Assembly: GCF_052030545.1 (NCBI RefSeq)
Contig: NZ_JBPDIH010000003.1
Location: 434,001-498,000, forward strand
DNA from: CANMXU01 sp052030545
Lineage (GTDB): Bacteria > Pseudomonadota > Gammaproteobacteria > Enterobacterales > Alteromonadaceae
Direction: 5' to 3'
DNA: 64,000 bases
Each line of letters starts with the position of its first letter. Position 1 is the first letter of the stretch. Positions 33,099-42,613 of this stretch are shown here, piece by piece. A program made the position numbers and the translations under genes. Under the pieces are notes generated by a model. That model did no database searches. It was not told the origin of the DNA and saw nothing but the letters and a program-made list of their open reading frames with translations.

Positions 33099-35096
33099 CT
33101 AATGGGCTAAAGGTGCAACCCCTGTTGCTGGATTGTCAGCTAAACCAATATCACGAGCGTGCTGTTCAAACCCTTTGTTTTTCCAGAAAAATGCACCTGG
33201 CATCGTGGTTGGAATTACCAAAATATAAAATAATGCGCGGCCAATTGCGGCAGTAAATACATTAAGTAGTGCTAACGCTACCCAAGCAACTAACGTAAAA
33301 GTGGTTAACGCTTCGCTAAACGTTAATAACGCAATAGCTGCAACAATGTTTAGTCCTAACAACCAATTACGTAATAGATAGGTTTTACCAAATGTTGTGC
33401 ATTGAATGTAGTGCGCGGCACCACCTTCATTTTCACTACGGTTTAAATCATAGTTATGGGCAATTAAACCAATGGCTTCGATGATCATACCAATAATAAA
33501 TACGCTGGCGAAAATCGGCATTACGCTTGCCAATTCACCACCTTGAGCAAAGACAGTCGCTAATACAATGACGCCGCCAACAAACGCACCAATTGATAAG
33601 CTATTACCGGCAAAAGCGGTTGCTGTTTGCCAATGATTCCAAAATGGGCGCGCCTTAATTTGGTAACACTTGTTCATGTAAAATAGTCCACCGCAACCGG
33701 CTAGCAAAGCAAAGATACCTGTGCCTTTAACGATTTCAGCTAACGGTAAACCTGCAGTTAACGCAACAACATCTAAGCCAATAACGTCGTTAATAACACC
33801 AGCAGCCCATTCATTACTTGGCAGTGCAAATAATGCCGTTAAGCCACAGCCTGCTGAAAACAACGCTAAACCTAAACCTTCACGTGCCATTGGAGAATAA
33901 CGTAAGTTGTTAAAACCACGGTAAAAGCGCATGGGTTTACCTAAGTGAGTGACACTCATTAACAGTGCAAATGCGGTCATCGCTAATGCGGTTACTGTTA
34001 ACGGTAAAAACATATCTGACTGGCCAAAACTCACTAATGATTCAACACCAAATAATGCTCCTAAAAATGGAATTAAAAATACACCAAAAGCGGCTTGTGC
34101 AAACAAGGTAAATAATACTAATGGATTTTCACGGCTATTAAGTTTGCCAAAGTTCCAGTGTTTTGCTTTACCCACTTTTTGGTCAACAACCGGTTTGTAA
34201 TTACCTTTTTCATCTCGATGGTATTTTACTGGCATAGAGTCAGTGCGATTCATTTCAATCGGTAAGGTTTTTGTTTGCTGAAAACGAATATTCGGATGGG
34301 TAATTTCTGGCGTTGGGAATCCCGGAATTTCAGTTTTACATTGTTCACGGTTTTCTGGGGTATTTTCAATGACACCAAAATCTAGAGCATTACCAACACA
34401 CGCTGATACACACGCCGGCTTTAAGCCAACCTCTAAACGGTCGACACACATATTACATTTAGATACGCGGCCTTTTACTGGGTCAAGTTGTGGCGCATTG
34501 TACGGACAAACCCAGGTACAGTAACCACAACCAAAACAGGTTTCCGGATCTTGTAAAACGGCGCCATATTCAGCATGTTTGGTATAAGCTTTTGTTGGGC
34601 AACCTTTTAAACATACTGGGTCATCACAATGGTTACACGCCATTGATATGTTCATACGTTTATAATCTGGGTACGAACCACCTTCAACATAGCCAACCGA
34701 GCGAAACGCTAAATGCGCTGGGTTTTCGTTTTTCTCTGAACAAGCAGCTTCACAAGCATGACAGCCAATGCAGTTATCAGCGGTGAAGAAGAAACCATGC
34801 TGTTTATTACGATTAGGATTTGAGCCCACTTCTGGGTTCTCGTTAATAAACATCGAGCGTTCTTTGGGTAGATCGGTCAATTCAACTAAATCAATTAATT
34901 GCCCGTAACGGTTTTTATCTTGAATAGGTTGGTCAGGCAAAAATGCGTATGGACGCTCTTGCGTACGTACTTCCCAGTGATTTGAGCGACCTGCCTGCTC
35001 TGGCTTGGTAGCGCTGGTATCAACCTTCATGGTTGCTGGGTCAAAACTTTCAACTACCGACTCAACTGGCGGTTTATTTTTTAATTCTTGATTCAT
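33099..35096 (-). CDS. Fused 4Fe-4S ferredoxin and membrane-anchor subunit (DmsB-DmsC type)
   Basis: 665 residues. After a polar N-terminus, residues about 90-250 carry four Cys clusters: CIGCHACEAAC, CNHCDDPVCLKGC, CFGCGYCTWVC and CNMCVDRL with CVSAC, as in DmsB-type four-cluster ferredoxins. Residues about 325-650 hold eight or so membrane helices like the DmsC quinol-oxidising anchor. Usually these are two proteins; here they are fused. It should pass electrons from quinol to the molybdoenzyme encoded just upstream (21-bp gap). No Tat signal, so the ferredoxin part should face the cytoplasm. Confidence 0.9.
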   Translation of the reverse strand: MNQELKNKPPVESVVESFDPATMKVDTSATKPEQAGRSNHWEVRTQERPYAFLPDQPIQDKNRYGQLIDLVELTDLPKERSMFINENPEVGSNPNRNKQHGFFFTADNCIGCHACEAACSEKNENPAHLAFRSVGYVEGGSYPDYKRMNISMACNHCDDPVCLKGCPTKAYTKHAEYGAVLQDPETCFGCGYCTWVCPYNAPQLDPVKGRVSKCNMCVDRLEVGLKPACVSACVGNALDFGVIENTPENREQCKTEIPGFPTPEITHPNIRFQQTKTLPIEMNRTDSMPVKYHRDEKGNYKPVVDQKVGKAKHWNFGKLNSRENPLVLFTLFAQAAFGVFLIPFLGALFGVESLVSFGQSDMFLPLTVTALAMTAFALLMSVTHLGKPMRFYRGFNNLRYSPMAREGLGLALFSAGCGLTALFALPSNEWAAGVINDVIGLDVVALTAGLPLAEIVKGTGIFALLAGCGGLFYMNKCYQIKARPFWNHWQTATAFAGNSLSIGAFVGGVIVLATVFAQGGELASVMPIFASVFIIGMIIEAIGLIAHNYDLNRSENEGGAAHYIQCTTFGKTYLLRNWLLGLNIVAAIALLTFSEALTTFTLVAWVALALLNVFTAAIGRALFYILVIPTTMPGAFFWKNKGFEQHARDIGLADNPATGVAPLAH

Positions 35097-35117
35097 AATA
35101 GTTACCTTTAGCCAGTA

Positions 35118-37331
35118 TTAAAAAGTACGTCGTTCAGCGTTTAAGCGTGCAGCTTCGGCTTGGTCAACCGGTTCAATGCGCACAGAACACTGTTTAAATG
35201 CTGGCTGGCGAGAATAGGGGTCTAACAAACCTAGCGTTAGTCGATTAACACAGTCGTGGAAATGAAACGGAATAAACACCATGTTTCTAGAAACGCGCTG
35301 AGTTAACTGCACTAAAACTACTGCGTCACCACGACGACTGGTTAAGCGCACGTAAGTTTGATGCTCAATGCCCAGCTCTGCGGCAGCGTCTGGGTTCATT
35401 TCCATATAAGGTGTTGGGCTAAATTTATTACAGTTACCAATTTTTCCGGTACGAGTACGGGTATGGAAATGTTCAACCACTCGACCACTGTTTAACCAAA
35501 ATGGATAATCTTGACACGGCTTTTCGTTATTGTCGTAAAAGTCGATACAAATTAGGTTGGCTTTTTGTGATGGCGTTTGGAATTTTCCATCGGTATATAA
35601 ACGCGGATCACCTTTTTCAATGCCTTTAGCTGCATCTTCTTCGCTATATGGCCATTGAATACCGCGCGCTTTAATCAGCTTTTCATAACTCATGCCTGAA
35701 ATATCAAGAGTACGGTCATTGCCATAAGCATTATTGCCTTTTGATAAGTGCTTCATTTCATTAAACACTTGCTCTGGCTCATCAGGGAAGTCAATCACAC
35801 TACCATTTTCAAAACGTTTTGCCATTTGATTGAAAATCCAAAAGTCTGGTTTTGAATTAGCAAATGGTGGTAATACATTATCAATTAAGTTAACACGACG
35901 TTCGGTATTGGTATGACAGCCTTGTTTTTCTGCCCATACCGATGCGGGGAAATAAACGTGTGAATATTGGTTCATTTCAACATCTTCGTAGACATCTTGT
36001 ACGACAAGAAAGTCGAGGTTTTCTAATGCTTTTCTAATGCGACCGGTATTTGGCATTGAGGTCATCGGGTTAGTTGCAACAATCCACAAGCCTTTAATTT
36101 CACCGGTTTCAATAGCAGGGAAAATATCGGTTTGTGCTAGACCACGTTTTTTCGGGAAGAACTCTGGGTCGATGCCCCAAAAGTCAGCAATTTCTTGGCG
36201 ATCACTTTCATTTTCTAAATAACGATAACCTGGCAAGCCAGAACACGAAGACCATTCACGTGTGCCCATCGCGTTACATTGACCGGTAATTGATAATGAA
36301 GTACCGCCCGGTTTACCTATGTTGCCAGTAATTAAGTTCAGGTTATTAATGTTAACTACGCCATCGCTACCATGAGTTGACTGGTTAATACCCATGGTCC
36401 ATATGCTCATCGCTGCTGGCGCTTTGGCATAAATACGGGCTACGTTGCGAATCGTGTCTTCATCAATACCACATTGGTGTTGTGCTTTTTCAGGCGCGTA
36501 GTCTTGTACTAGCGCTTTAATTTCATCAAAACCTTGGGTATGTGCATCGATATAAGCTTGATCTTGCAACCCTTCATTAATGATGACATACATCATTGAG
36601 TTAATCAGTACGCAATCGGTACCTGGGGTGATCGGCAAATGAATATCAGCAAACTGCGCCAACATGGTAACGCGTGGGTCAACCACAATCAGCGGAAATT
36701 TACGTTTCTCTAGCGCTTCTTTTAAACGCCAGTAAATAATCGGGTGTTGCTCTGGCAGGTTGGAACCAAAGGCCATAAAACAATGGGTATGTTCAAAATC
36801 GTCATAACATCCTGGAGGGCCATCACTACCAAATGAACGCTTATAGCCACTTACTGCCGACGCCATACATAGCGTGGTATTACCATCGTAGTTATTGGTA
36901 CCAATACAGCCACGTGCTAATTTTCCTAGCGTATAAAACTCTTCGGTTAACAGCTGTCCTGTTGAGACAATGGCAAACGAGTCTTTACCGTATTTTTCCT
37001 GAATTTCTTTGATTTTTTCCGCTGTGGTATCTAAGGCAGTATCCCAGGTGGTTTTTTCAAAGCTTTCGTAATGTTTCTCTCGAATTAATGGTTCAGTGCC
37101 TCGGCCGGGGCTTTCAAATAACTCATGTTCAAGTAAGCCCTTAATGCAGAGTTTACCGCGGTTAACATCTGCGCCAGCATGGCCACGTGAAGTGACAATT
37201 CTTTTTTCGTCGTTAAGACCTATTTCAATCGAACAGCCCGTTGAGCAGTAATTACAGGTGGTATATTTCCACTCACTCACTTGTTTACTGGGAATGGAGA
37301 TCGGCTTTCTTTTTTTGCGTCCAAACAACAT
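35118..37331 (-). CDS. Molybdopterin oxidoreductase, NasA/NapA-like catalytic subunit
   Basis: 737 residues from ATG 37331 (an adjacent GTG also reads in frame). 4Fe-4S ligands C26, C29, C33 and C62 (CNYCSTGC; KLCIKG), and the probable molybdenum ligand Cys155 in TTLCMASAVSGY, as in nitrate reductases of the NasA/NapA group. MGINQSTHGSDGVVNINNLNLITGNIGKPG is the family's core motif. C-terminal molybdopterin-dinucleotide domain ends in PFHFHDCVNRLT. It lacks a Tat signal and the C-terminal Bfd-like domain of long NasA proteins. Substrate could be nitrate or another oxyanion; the DmsBC-like partner is atypical for nitrate reductases. Confidence 0.88.
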   Translation of the reverse strand: MLFGRKKRKPISIPSKQVSEWKYTTCNYCSTGCSIEIGLNDEKRIVTSRGHAGADVNRGKLCIKGLLEHELFESPGRGTEPLIREKHYESFEKTTWDTALDTTAEKIKEIQEKYGKDSFAIVSTGQLLTEEFYTLGKLARGCIGTNNYDGNTTLCMASAVSGYKRSFGSDGPPGCYDDFEHTHCFMAFGSNLPEQHPIIYWRLKEALEKRKFPLIVVDPRVTMLAQFADIHLPITPGTDCVLINSMMYVIINEGLQDQAYIDAHTQGFDEIKALVQDYAPEKAQHQCGIDEDTIRNVARIYAKAPAAMSIWTMGINQSTHGSDGVVNINNLNLITGNIGKPGGTSLSITGQCNAMGTREWSSCSGLPGYRYLENESDRQEIADFWGIDPEFFPKKRGLAQTDIFPAIETGEIKGLWIVATNPMTSMPNTGRIRKALENLDFLVVQDVYEDVEMNQYSHVYFPASVWAEKQGCHTNTERRVNLIDNVLPPFANSKPDFWIFNQMAKRFENGSVIDFPDEPEQVFNEMKHLSKGNNAYGNDRTLDISGMSYEKLIKARGIQWPYSEEDAAKGIEKGDPRLYTDGKFQTPSQKANLICIDFYDNNEKPCQDYPFWLNSGRVVEHFHTRTRTGKIGNCNKFSPTPYMEMNPDAAAELGIEHQTYVRLTSRRGDAVVLVQLTQRVSRNMVFIPFHFHDCVNRLTLGLLDPYSRQPAFKQCSVRIEPVDQAEAARLNAERRTF

Positions 37332-37438
37332 CACTGAATCCTAGATAACATTTAAAAATAACAATCTATCTTGATTAAGCAAAAATCAGACCCAGAAAAA
37401 ATATTTTTTATTTTCTTTAAAATCAATTAGCTAGAGTT

Positions 37439-37473
37439 GAGCACCTATTCTACATTGAACATTATAGGTGCTC
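37439..37473. other. 10-bp hairpin between molybdoenzyme and chemoreceptor genes
   Basis: GAGCACCTAT (37439-37448) pairs with ATAGGTGCTC (37464-37473). No T-run follows on either strand. It is 34 bp after the chemoreceptor stop and about 107 bp before the molybdoenzyme start, so it may stabilise an mRNA end or be an operator. Confidence 0.45.
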
Positions 37474-37506
37474 TGGGATCATTTTGGTGCACAAGAAATC
37501 GTGCAA

Positions 37507-39051
37507 TTATTGAAACGTTTTTGCTAAGGCTTGCAGCTTAAGTGACTGCTCATTTAATACCAAGATATTTTTAGAAATAACATCTGAGTCAACCAGTGCT
37601 TGTGCTAATTCAGAGACGCGTTGCACGTTATTGTTCACCTCTTTGGCAACCACACTTTGCTGCTCAGAGGCTGTTGATACCTGCGTCGTCAAATCGCTAA
37701 TCGATAACATTTGCTGATAAATTTGCGCCTCTGATGCCTTAGCTTGTTCGCCTGAGTCCAAGCAAACTTCACTCGTTTTAATATTTTCTTCCATTAAAAC
37801 AGCCATTTCGTTTAACTTTTCCATGATCTGAGACACTGCACCATTGATACCTTCTGAGACAGTATGAGTACGGCCACTTAGCGAACGAACTTCATCTGCC
37901 ACTACAGCAAATCCGCGACCTTGCTCACCTGCACGAGCCGCTTCAATGGCAGCATTTAATGCCAATAAATTGGTTTGATCAGCGATGCCTTGTATTTCAC
38001 TCATTTGTGCATTAATTGAATCGGCAATCGATACCAATTCGTTCGCTGAAACATGAGCTTGCGAGACCTTATTTTGTAAGGTAGAGATATGAGTGACAGA
38101 ATCATCAATCAAGGTTTGCGAGTTTTCACAAGCTTTGTAGACAGTTTCGACACGATCTGAAGTATCCACCACATGCTCACCTACACTACTGATAGTAGAT
38201 GACATTTGCTCCATTGCTGTAGCAATTTGCGCCGTTTCATGGTTCTGCGCTGCAATGCCTTTGTTGGTTTCTTGAATACCGTGGTTAAGATTATTTACTA
38301 CCGTGGTAATGGCATTCATCGAGTCTTGCATCCGCCCTAAAATAGTGCGAATACGTGCTTCGTAGAGGCTTTTACGAAACTCCAATACCGATGCAGCGCC
38401 GCCGTCGGTATATACCGCTCGACAAATACTGGTGAATTCTTGTTTTTGCTTTGAGACATAACGTGGCAATACGACGAGCTCATCGAACAAGCTAGCGGCT
38501 AAAATTAACATTGCAAATAATGTGATCGCCGCACTGACAAAGCCGCCGCTAATAAAAGCGGTGGCTAAAATTGCCACACATGAAAGCGCCGCAACTGATT
38601 TTTTAATCAGGTTTATTTTAGCTTCAGCTAAACCCAGTTTGTTTTGGTTAATGGCGTGATAGATGGTTTGCGCTTTTTGTTTAAGGGCATCAGAAGGTTT
38701 CACTCTTACCGATTGGTAACCTGTGATGGTACCATTTTCGTAAAGCGGTGTTACATAAGCATTAACCCAATAATAACGCCCATCTTTACAACGGTTTTTT
38801 ACCACACCTTGCCAATGATTGCCGGCTTGAACTTCTTGCCACAAATCTTTAAAAGCGGCTTTAGGCATATCAGGGTGACGGACTAAATTATGGTTTTTTC
38901 CAACTAACTCATCTTGACGATAACCAGCGACTTTACAAAAAACCTCATTGGCGTAAGTGATCACGCCACGTGTATCGGTAATTGAAACTAATTGTTCTGA
39001 CTCATCAAAAAATACCTCTTCATCAATAATCACTTGATCACGCCTTGCCAT
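37507..39051 (-). CDS. PAS-domain methyl-accepting chemotaxis protein (Aer-like)
   Basis: 514 residues from MARRDQVIID; a TTG 15 bp upstream is in frame but too close to its AAGGAG. PAS domain at about 12-115 (SEQLVSITDTRGVITYANE; GYRQDELVGKNHNLVRHPDMP), the pattern of Aer-type FAD-binding PAS. Two membrane helices (about 158-200), then a signalling domain whose tip NLLALNAAIEAARAGEQGR is the CheA/CheW contact. Aer proteins sense redox state through FAD. It lies next to the quinol-linked molybdoenzyme, which would fit an electron-transport sensor, but they are not in one operon. Confidence 0.92.
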   Translation of the reverse strand: MARRDQVIIDEEVFFDESEQLVSITDTRGVITYANEVFCKVAGYRQDELVGKNHNLVRHPDMPKAAFKDLWQEVQAGNHWQGVVKNRCKDGRYYWVNAYVTPLYENGTITGYQSVRVKPSDALKQKAQTIYHAINQNKLGLAEAKINLIKKSVAALSCVAILATAFISGGFVSAAITLFAMLILAASLFDELVVLPRYVSKQKQEFTSICRAVYTDGGAASVLEFRKSLYEARIRTILGRMQDSMNAITTVVNNLNHGIQETNKGIAAQNHETAQIATAMEQMSSTISSVGEHVVDTSDRVETVYKACENSQTLIDDSVTHISTLQNKVSQAHVSANELVSIADSINAQMSEIQGIADQTNLLALNAAIEAARAGEQGRGFAVVADEVRSLSGRTHTVSEGINGAVSQIMEKLNEMAVLMEENIKTSEVCLDSGEQAKASEAQIYQQMLSISDLTTQVSTASEQQSVVAKEVNNNVQRVSELAQALVDSDVISKNILVLNEQSLKLQALAKTFQ

Positions 39052-39264
39052 TTGGAAATCCCTCAAACTCCTTTATTTTTCAGTTTAGTGTACTTTATTT
39101 TTTTTGCTATCTAGAGCCAAATACAAAATAGTAACAAAACGAATTGGCCGCATAAATCGTCGATAATTCCCGATTTAAATCCGTTTACTGATCCCGATCA
39201 AATACCCGAGCAATTTAATCAAGTATTATCATGGCAGTTATTTTTTAAATTGATGGAGTTAGTT

Positions 39265-39357
39265 ATGGGTTGTTGTGGCGGATGTGGTGGCGAAGGTCAC
39301 GAAGCTAAAAAAGAGCAAGAGCAAACTGAAGAGCAAAAAGAAACCTCTGAAGAGTAA
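39265..39357 (+). CDS. 30-residue CCGSCG-type Cys/Gly-rich mini-protein
   Basis: Starts MGCCGGCGGEGHEA and continues with a K/E/Q-rich tail to SEE. Start ATG has GGAG 7 bases before it, and a clean terminator follows 40 bases after the stop, so it is a real gene. It resembles the short CCGSCG proteins of Alteromonadales; the three Cys and a His in the first 12 residues could hold a metal. Function unknown. The region 39070-39264 before it is its promoter. Confidence 0.75.
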   Translation: MGCCGGCGGEGHEAKKEQEQTEEQKETSEE

Positions 39358-39396
39358 TTGCGGTCTCATTTCACACCAAGTAATGAAACACAAAAA

Positions 39397-39420
39397 AACC
39401 TGCAATTGCAGGTTTTTTTA
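39397..39420. terminator. Bidirectional terminator
   Basis: ACCTGCAATTGCAGGT (39398-39413) is flanked by A7 and T7, so it works on both strands: for the CCGSCG gene on plus and the cytochrome c gene on minus. Confidence 0.9.
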
Positions 39421-39441
39421 TGGTTAAAATAAGCAGTTTGC

Positions 39442-39741
39442 TTATTTTAAGCTTGCGTAGTACGCAGAAATATTTGCTACATCTTCATCAGATAAACCCA
39501 TAGCCATTGGAGCCATCACTGGGTCTTTACGAGCACCTGATTTAAAATCTTTTAATTGCTTAGCAAGGTAAGCTTCTTTTTGACCCGCTAAGTTAGGGTA
39601 CATAGGAACAGCAGAAACACCAGCAGCGCCATGACACGCAGCACACACACCTGATTTTGCCTTACCAGCAGCAACATCAGCAGCTATCGCAGGTGAAGCC
39701 ATCATAACAGTAGCTGTAATAGCTAAAGTAAGTTTTTTCAT
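39442..39741 (-). CDS. Periplasmic class I cytochrome c (c5/c553 type)
   Basis: 99 residues with a signal peptide ending at AIA (20). Haem motif C33-A-A-C36-H37; the axial Met is in the VMAPMAMGL segment near 76-80. Short single-haem electron carrier of the periplasm. C-terminus DVANISAYYASLK is the typical closing helix. Monocistronic, between two terminators. Confidence 0.93.
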   Translation of the reverse strand: MKKLTLAITATVMMASPAIAADVAAGKAKSGVCAACHGAAGVSAVPMYPNLAGQKEAYLAKQLKDFKSGARKDPVMAPMAMGLSDEDVANISAYYASLK

Positions 39742-39908
39742 AAGTCATACTCTCTTTGATGATTAAATTTTTTAGTGAACTAATTCGATTATATGGAAAA
39801 AATTTAACATTGTCGTTTAATTTTTTAACATATCGACCATATAACGAATCTATATCAAACTTACTTTTAGTATTGTATTAAGTGATATTGACGTCAATTT
39901 ATCATTAA

Positions 39909-39943
39909 AAAAGAGCATAACCTTAACGGCAATGCTCTTTTTA
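39909..39943 (-). terminator. Terminator of the DUF3604 lipoprotein gene
   Basis: AAAAGAGCAT (39909-39918) pairs with ATGCTCTTTT (39932-39941), flanked by A- and T-runs. Downstream of the minus-strand gene ending at 39971. Confidence 0.85.
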
Positions 39944-39970
39944 GTTTCATCATATTATTGTAAGTAATAC

Positions 39971-41857
39971 TTACTCACCTGGGTAATACCATACTGGTGA
40001 GCCCCAAGCGCGTTCTTGAACAGTCACTGGCACACCTTCCATTAAAGGCTTATTCGCTCTAACAGCATCGTAAGTTGTCCAACGCGGTGTTGGAATTTCA
40101 ATCGCTCGCACGTAGTAAACCGCTGAATCATTTGGATCAAACTCAGGGTCAACCCAAGAGGTTAATAATTCTGAAGAACCAATGTCGTTGGTATAGGTTG
40201 CTGTGGTTGCATCGACAGTATTGCCTACTGCGGGCACGTTACCTTGGGCATCTATGGTGCGGTCGCCAGACCAAGCAACATTAAAGACTTTTTCTTTAAT
40301 CGTACCATCATCAAGCAGACTTGATTTAACCACTTGCAAACGATCTAAGTTTGCACCATTGGCATCTTTTAACGCCCAAATGTTAAACACTAATGGGCCA
40401 TTTTCTTTACCATTAAAGTTAGTGCCCATTGGGTGGCCTTTAGCAAGACCTTGCTCGACAAACTCTTTATAATCTTTTGGATTTTTAGGTAAATCGAAGC
40501 CAGCAAACATTCTTAGTTTCATGCGGCTACCACTGGTGGCGTAAGTTTCTTTACGCTTCATGCCGTCCCAAATTGCACCACGGGTATTTGATTCAGCCCA
40601 AACCCCAGTAATTGCACCTGGATTCACATCTTTACCTGAGATCCAGCCACCAACAACTTCGTTGCGACGTCTATCAACTGTGCCGTCTGCTTCACCATGA
40701 CTACCATTGATAAAGTTGCTTTCATCAACATTACCTGGTGTGCCATTGTGCGTATCTGTACCGCCAACAAAACCAAATTCAAATGGGTTTGTCCCTAACG
40801 CTTCTTTGTGTTTAAGACCTTGGGCAATACCGTCGCGAACAAAGTTATTTTTAGTGTAAGTACGTTTTGAGTAGTTTTGAATTGAGTCAGCATTTTCAAA
40901 ATCGGCAAATTCATCTGAGGTCCAAAAAGACGCATGCACTTCAGAATTACCTTTTACTTGCATCATTTCAATTGCAGGTTCAAAACGATTTCTTAATTCA
41001 GCATACTCTGGCGTTAATGGATTGCCTTTTGAGTCGACACTGGCAAACATCATTTGTTTACTGGCATTTGAGTTATGGGCAATAGCAAAAACATCCATAC
41101 CTTGCTCTTCAAGTGTTGCTAACCAATCCCATAAAGCTTCTTCACGATTAATTTCAATGTAACTCATTGGCAGTTCGGGCACATTTGAGTCGCGGAAGAA
41201 AATATTACGGTGTAAGTTGCCACCTTTTGATGCACAACTCCACTCATAGGCAGGAATAGTCGTGAACGTACCTGGATCGTTATGCTTGTCAGCCGTATCA
41301 ACCATCATTTTCCACGCAGTTTTTACCGTGTCTTCACCTGGAAATAAGAATGAACGTTGTGGAATAGGCGAGCGGTTATTAGCAATAAAATTCTTTAAGA
41401 ACCAATGCTCTCTTTCTTGATAAGTTTCTAAACCAATGAACTCTTGCATTTCTTTGGTATTGTGGCCGGGCGAGTCTTGATGTTGTGCAGCATAAAGCTC
41501 GCCAATGTATTCCGCATGATCTGTTAAGGCAACAAAATCTAAAGGTTCGGTAATTTTGAACGGTTTGCCTGCCATTTCAATGGTTTCACCTTTGGCAAAA
41601 CTATAGGCACCTTCATGATCAAGGGCATAACCACCTAAATACGCGTCTAATGAATAAGATGTATGAACGTGAGTATCGCCAAAGTAGACATCTTTTTGAG
41701 GATTTACAGCGAATTTAACCGCACTTTTTGCAATTTTAGCTTGTTCTTTTGTCGGGTTAACTTTTGCTGAAGTTTCAACGTCAGAGTTACAAGCACTTAG
41801 AGCAAAAGCTAGTACCATAGCTATCGCTACAGGAGAAAATTTTTTATTCACTTTCAT
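39971..41857 (-). CDS. DUF3604 lipoprotein, paralog 1
   Basis: 628 residues. Lipobox ALSAC predicts lipidation at Cys23, unlike the other two paralogs, which have plain signal peptides. The PHP-like metal site is evident: H63-x-H65 in GDTHVHTS, D113-H114 in TDHAEY, GNLHRNIFFRD, AIAHNSNAS and GGTDTHNGTPG. The C-terminus VYYVRAIEIPTPRWTTYDA and QERAWGSPVWYYPG are shared with both paralogs. PHP-type folds usually bind two or three metals and hydrolyse phosphoesters; the substrate of DUF3604 is not known. Acts in the periplasm or at the outer membrane. Own promoter and terminator. Confidence 0.9.
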   Translation of the reverse strand: MKVNKKFSPVAIAMVLAFALSACNSDVETSAKVNPTKEQAKIAKSAVKFAVNPQKDVYFGDTHVHTSYSLDAYLGGYALDHEGAYSFAKGETIEMAGKPFKITEPLDFVALTDHAEYIGELYAAQHQDSPGHNTKEMQEFIGLETYQEREHWFLKNFIANNRSPIPQRSFLFPGEDTVKTAWKMMVDTADKHNDPGTFTTIPAYEWSCASKGGNLHRNIFFRDSNVPELPMSYIEINREEALWDWLATLEEQGMDVFAIAHNSNASKQMMFASVDSKGNPLTPEYAELRNRFEPAIEMMQVKGNSEVHASFWTSDEFADFENADSIQNYSKRTYTKNNFVRDGIAQGLKHKEALGTNPFEFGFVGGTDTHNGTPGNVDESNFINGSHGEADGTVDRRRNEVVGGWISGKDVNPGAITGVWAESNTRGAIWDGMKRKETYATSGSRMKLRMFAGFDLPKNPKDYKEFVEQGLAKGHPMGTNFNGKENGPLVFNIWALKDANGANLDRLQVVKSSLLDDGTIKEKVFNVAWSGDRTIDAQGNVPAVGNTVDATTATYTNDIGSSELLTSWVDPEFDPNDSAVYYVRAIEIPTPRWTTYDAVRANKPLMEGVPVTVQERAWGSPVWYYPGE

Positions 41858-42181
41858 ACGATTACCTATTTAGAGTATTCTTTAATCAATCATTAATTTG
41901 TGCTGATCTCTGCATTATAGATTAGTGTGTAGTTCACAATATTAGGCGACTAACCATACTTACCATTAATTAACCAGCGACTGTAAATGTAGCCCAATAG
42001 ATGTTAGAAATATGTTAATTTTAAGTTAACAGAAAGATCTTAATGGTATTCATAGTAAGCTATATTAAAAAGCACATCTAAGATTGAAACATCGAAACTT
42101 CGCTTGGCTTTGCTGGCGTTTCTTTATCTTGCTAAAGTAACGAGCGTATATTATGTCAGCATGAACTGAGTGTTATTTGCA
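41858..42181. other. 324-bp divergent promoter region
   Basis: Separates DUF3604 paralog 1 (minus) from the probably broken barrel gene (plus). AT-rich, no hairpin with T-run and no convincing dyad seen. Confidence 0.4.
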
Positions 42182-42594
42182 ATGAAGCTAACGACCATTG
42201 TCTCCATCTTCTACAAATGTTTTAGCACTTTTGTGATCATGTTATTAATACCCCCGACCGCTTTCGCCGACATTCAAGCACCAAAGGCAAGTTTCAGCTT
42301 TTCTCAGCGAGCATTTACAAGCGATGCTAATCCTGCCTTTGCAGCATTAGTCGTCAGCAGAAAAGATCCTCATGTTGTCACTGGCGGTATGCTCAACTTA
42401 GGTATTGCGCTTGAATATGGAAAGTTGGATGAAATATTTGAACTGTATAACGACCTGTCAAATGGCTTTGAACCGTCCGATCCTGACATTGGTGCCTTCC
42501 TAGTGCCCGTTTAGGTTTTAGCCGTAACTTAGCCGGTACTAAGCAATGTTATCTAACTGGGGGCGTGACCTTAGGTGTGCAATTTGACTATTAA
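42182..42594 (+). pseudogene. Small outer-membrane-type protein, probably frameshifted
   Basis: The first frame encodes MKLTTIVSIFYKC, a signal peptide to AFADI, then short strands (ASFSFSQRAF; VVTGGMLNLGIALEYG) and stops at 42514 in LVPV. The +1 frame continues directly with ARLGFSRNLAGTKQCYLTGG and ends VTLGVQFDY at 42594, a typical barrel C-terminus. Joining the frames near 42495-42510 gives a protein of about 135 residues. An alternative is a GTG start at 42170. A real mutation or a sequencing error are both possible; not recognised beyond its barrel character. Confidence 0.55.
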
Positions 42595-42613
42595 TCCCCT
42601 TTAGCCGGCTGAA

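Noticed and set aside
37340..37400. FNR/CRP-type site before the molybdoenzyme gene
   Set aside because: One half-site (ATCAA) is present but the other matches poorly; not enough for a call.
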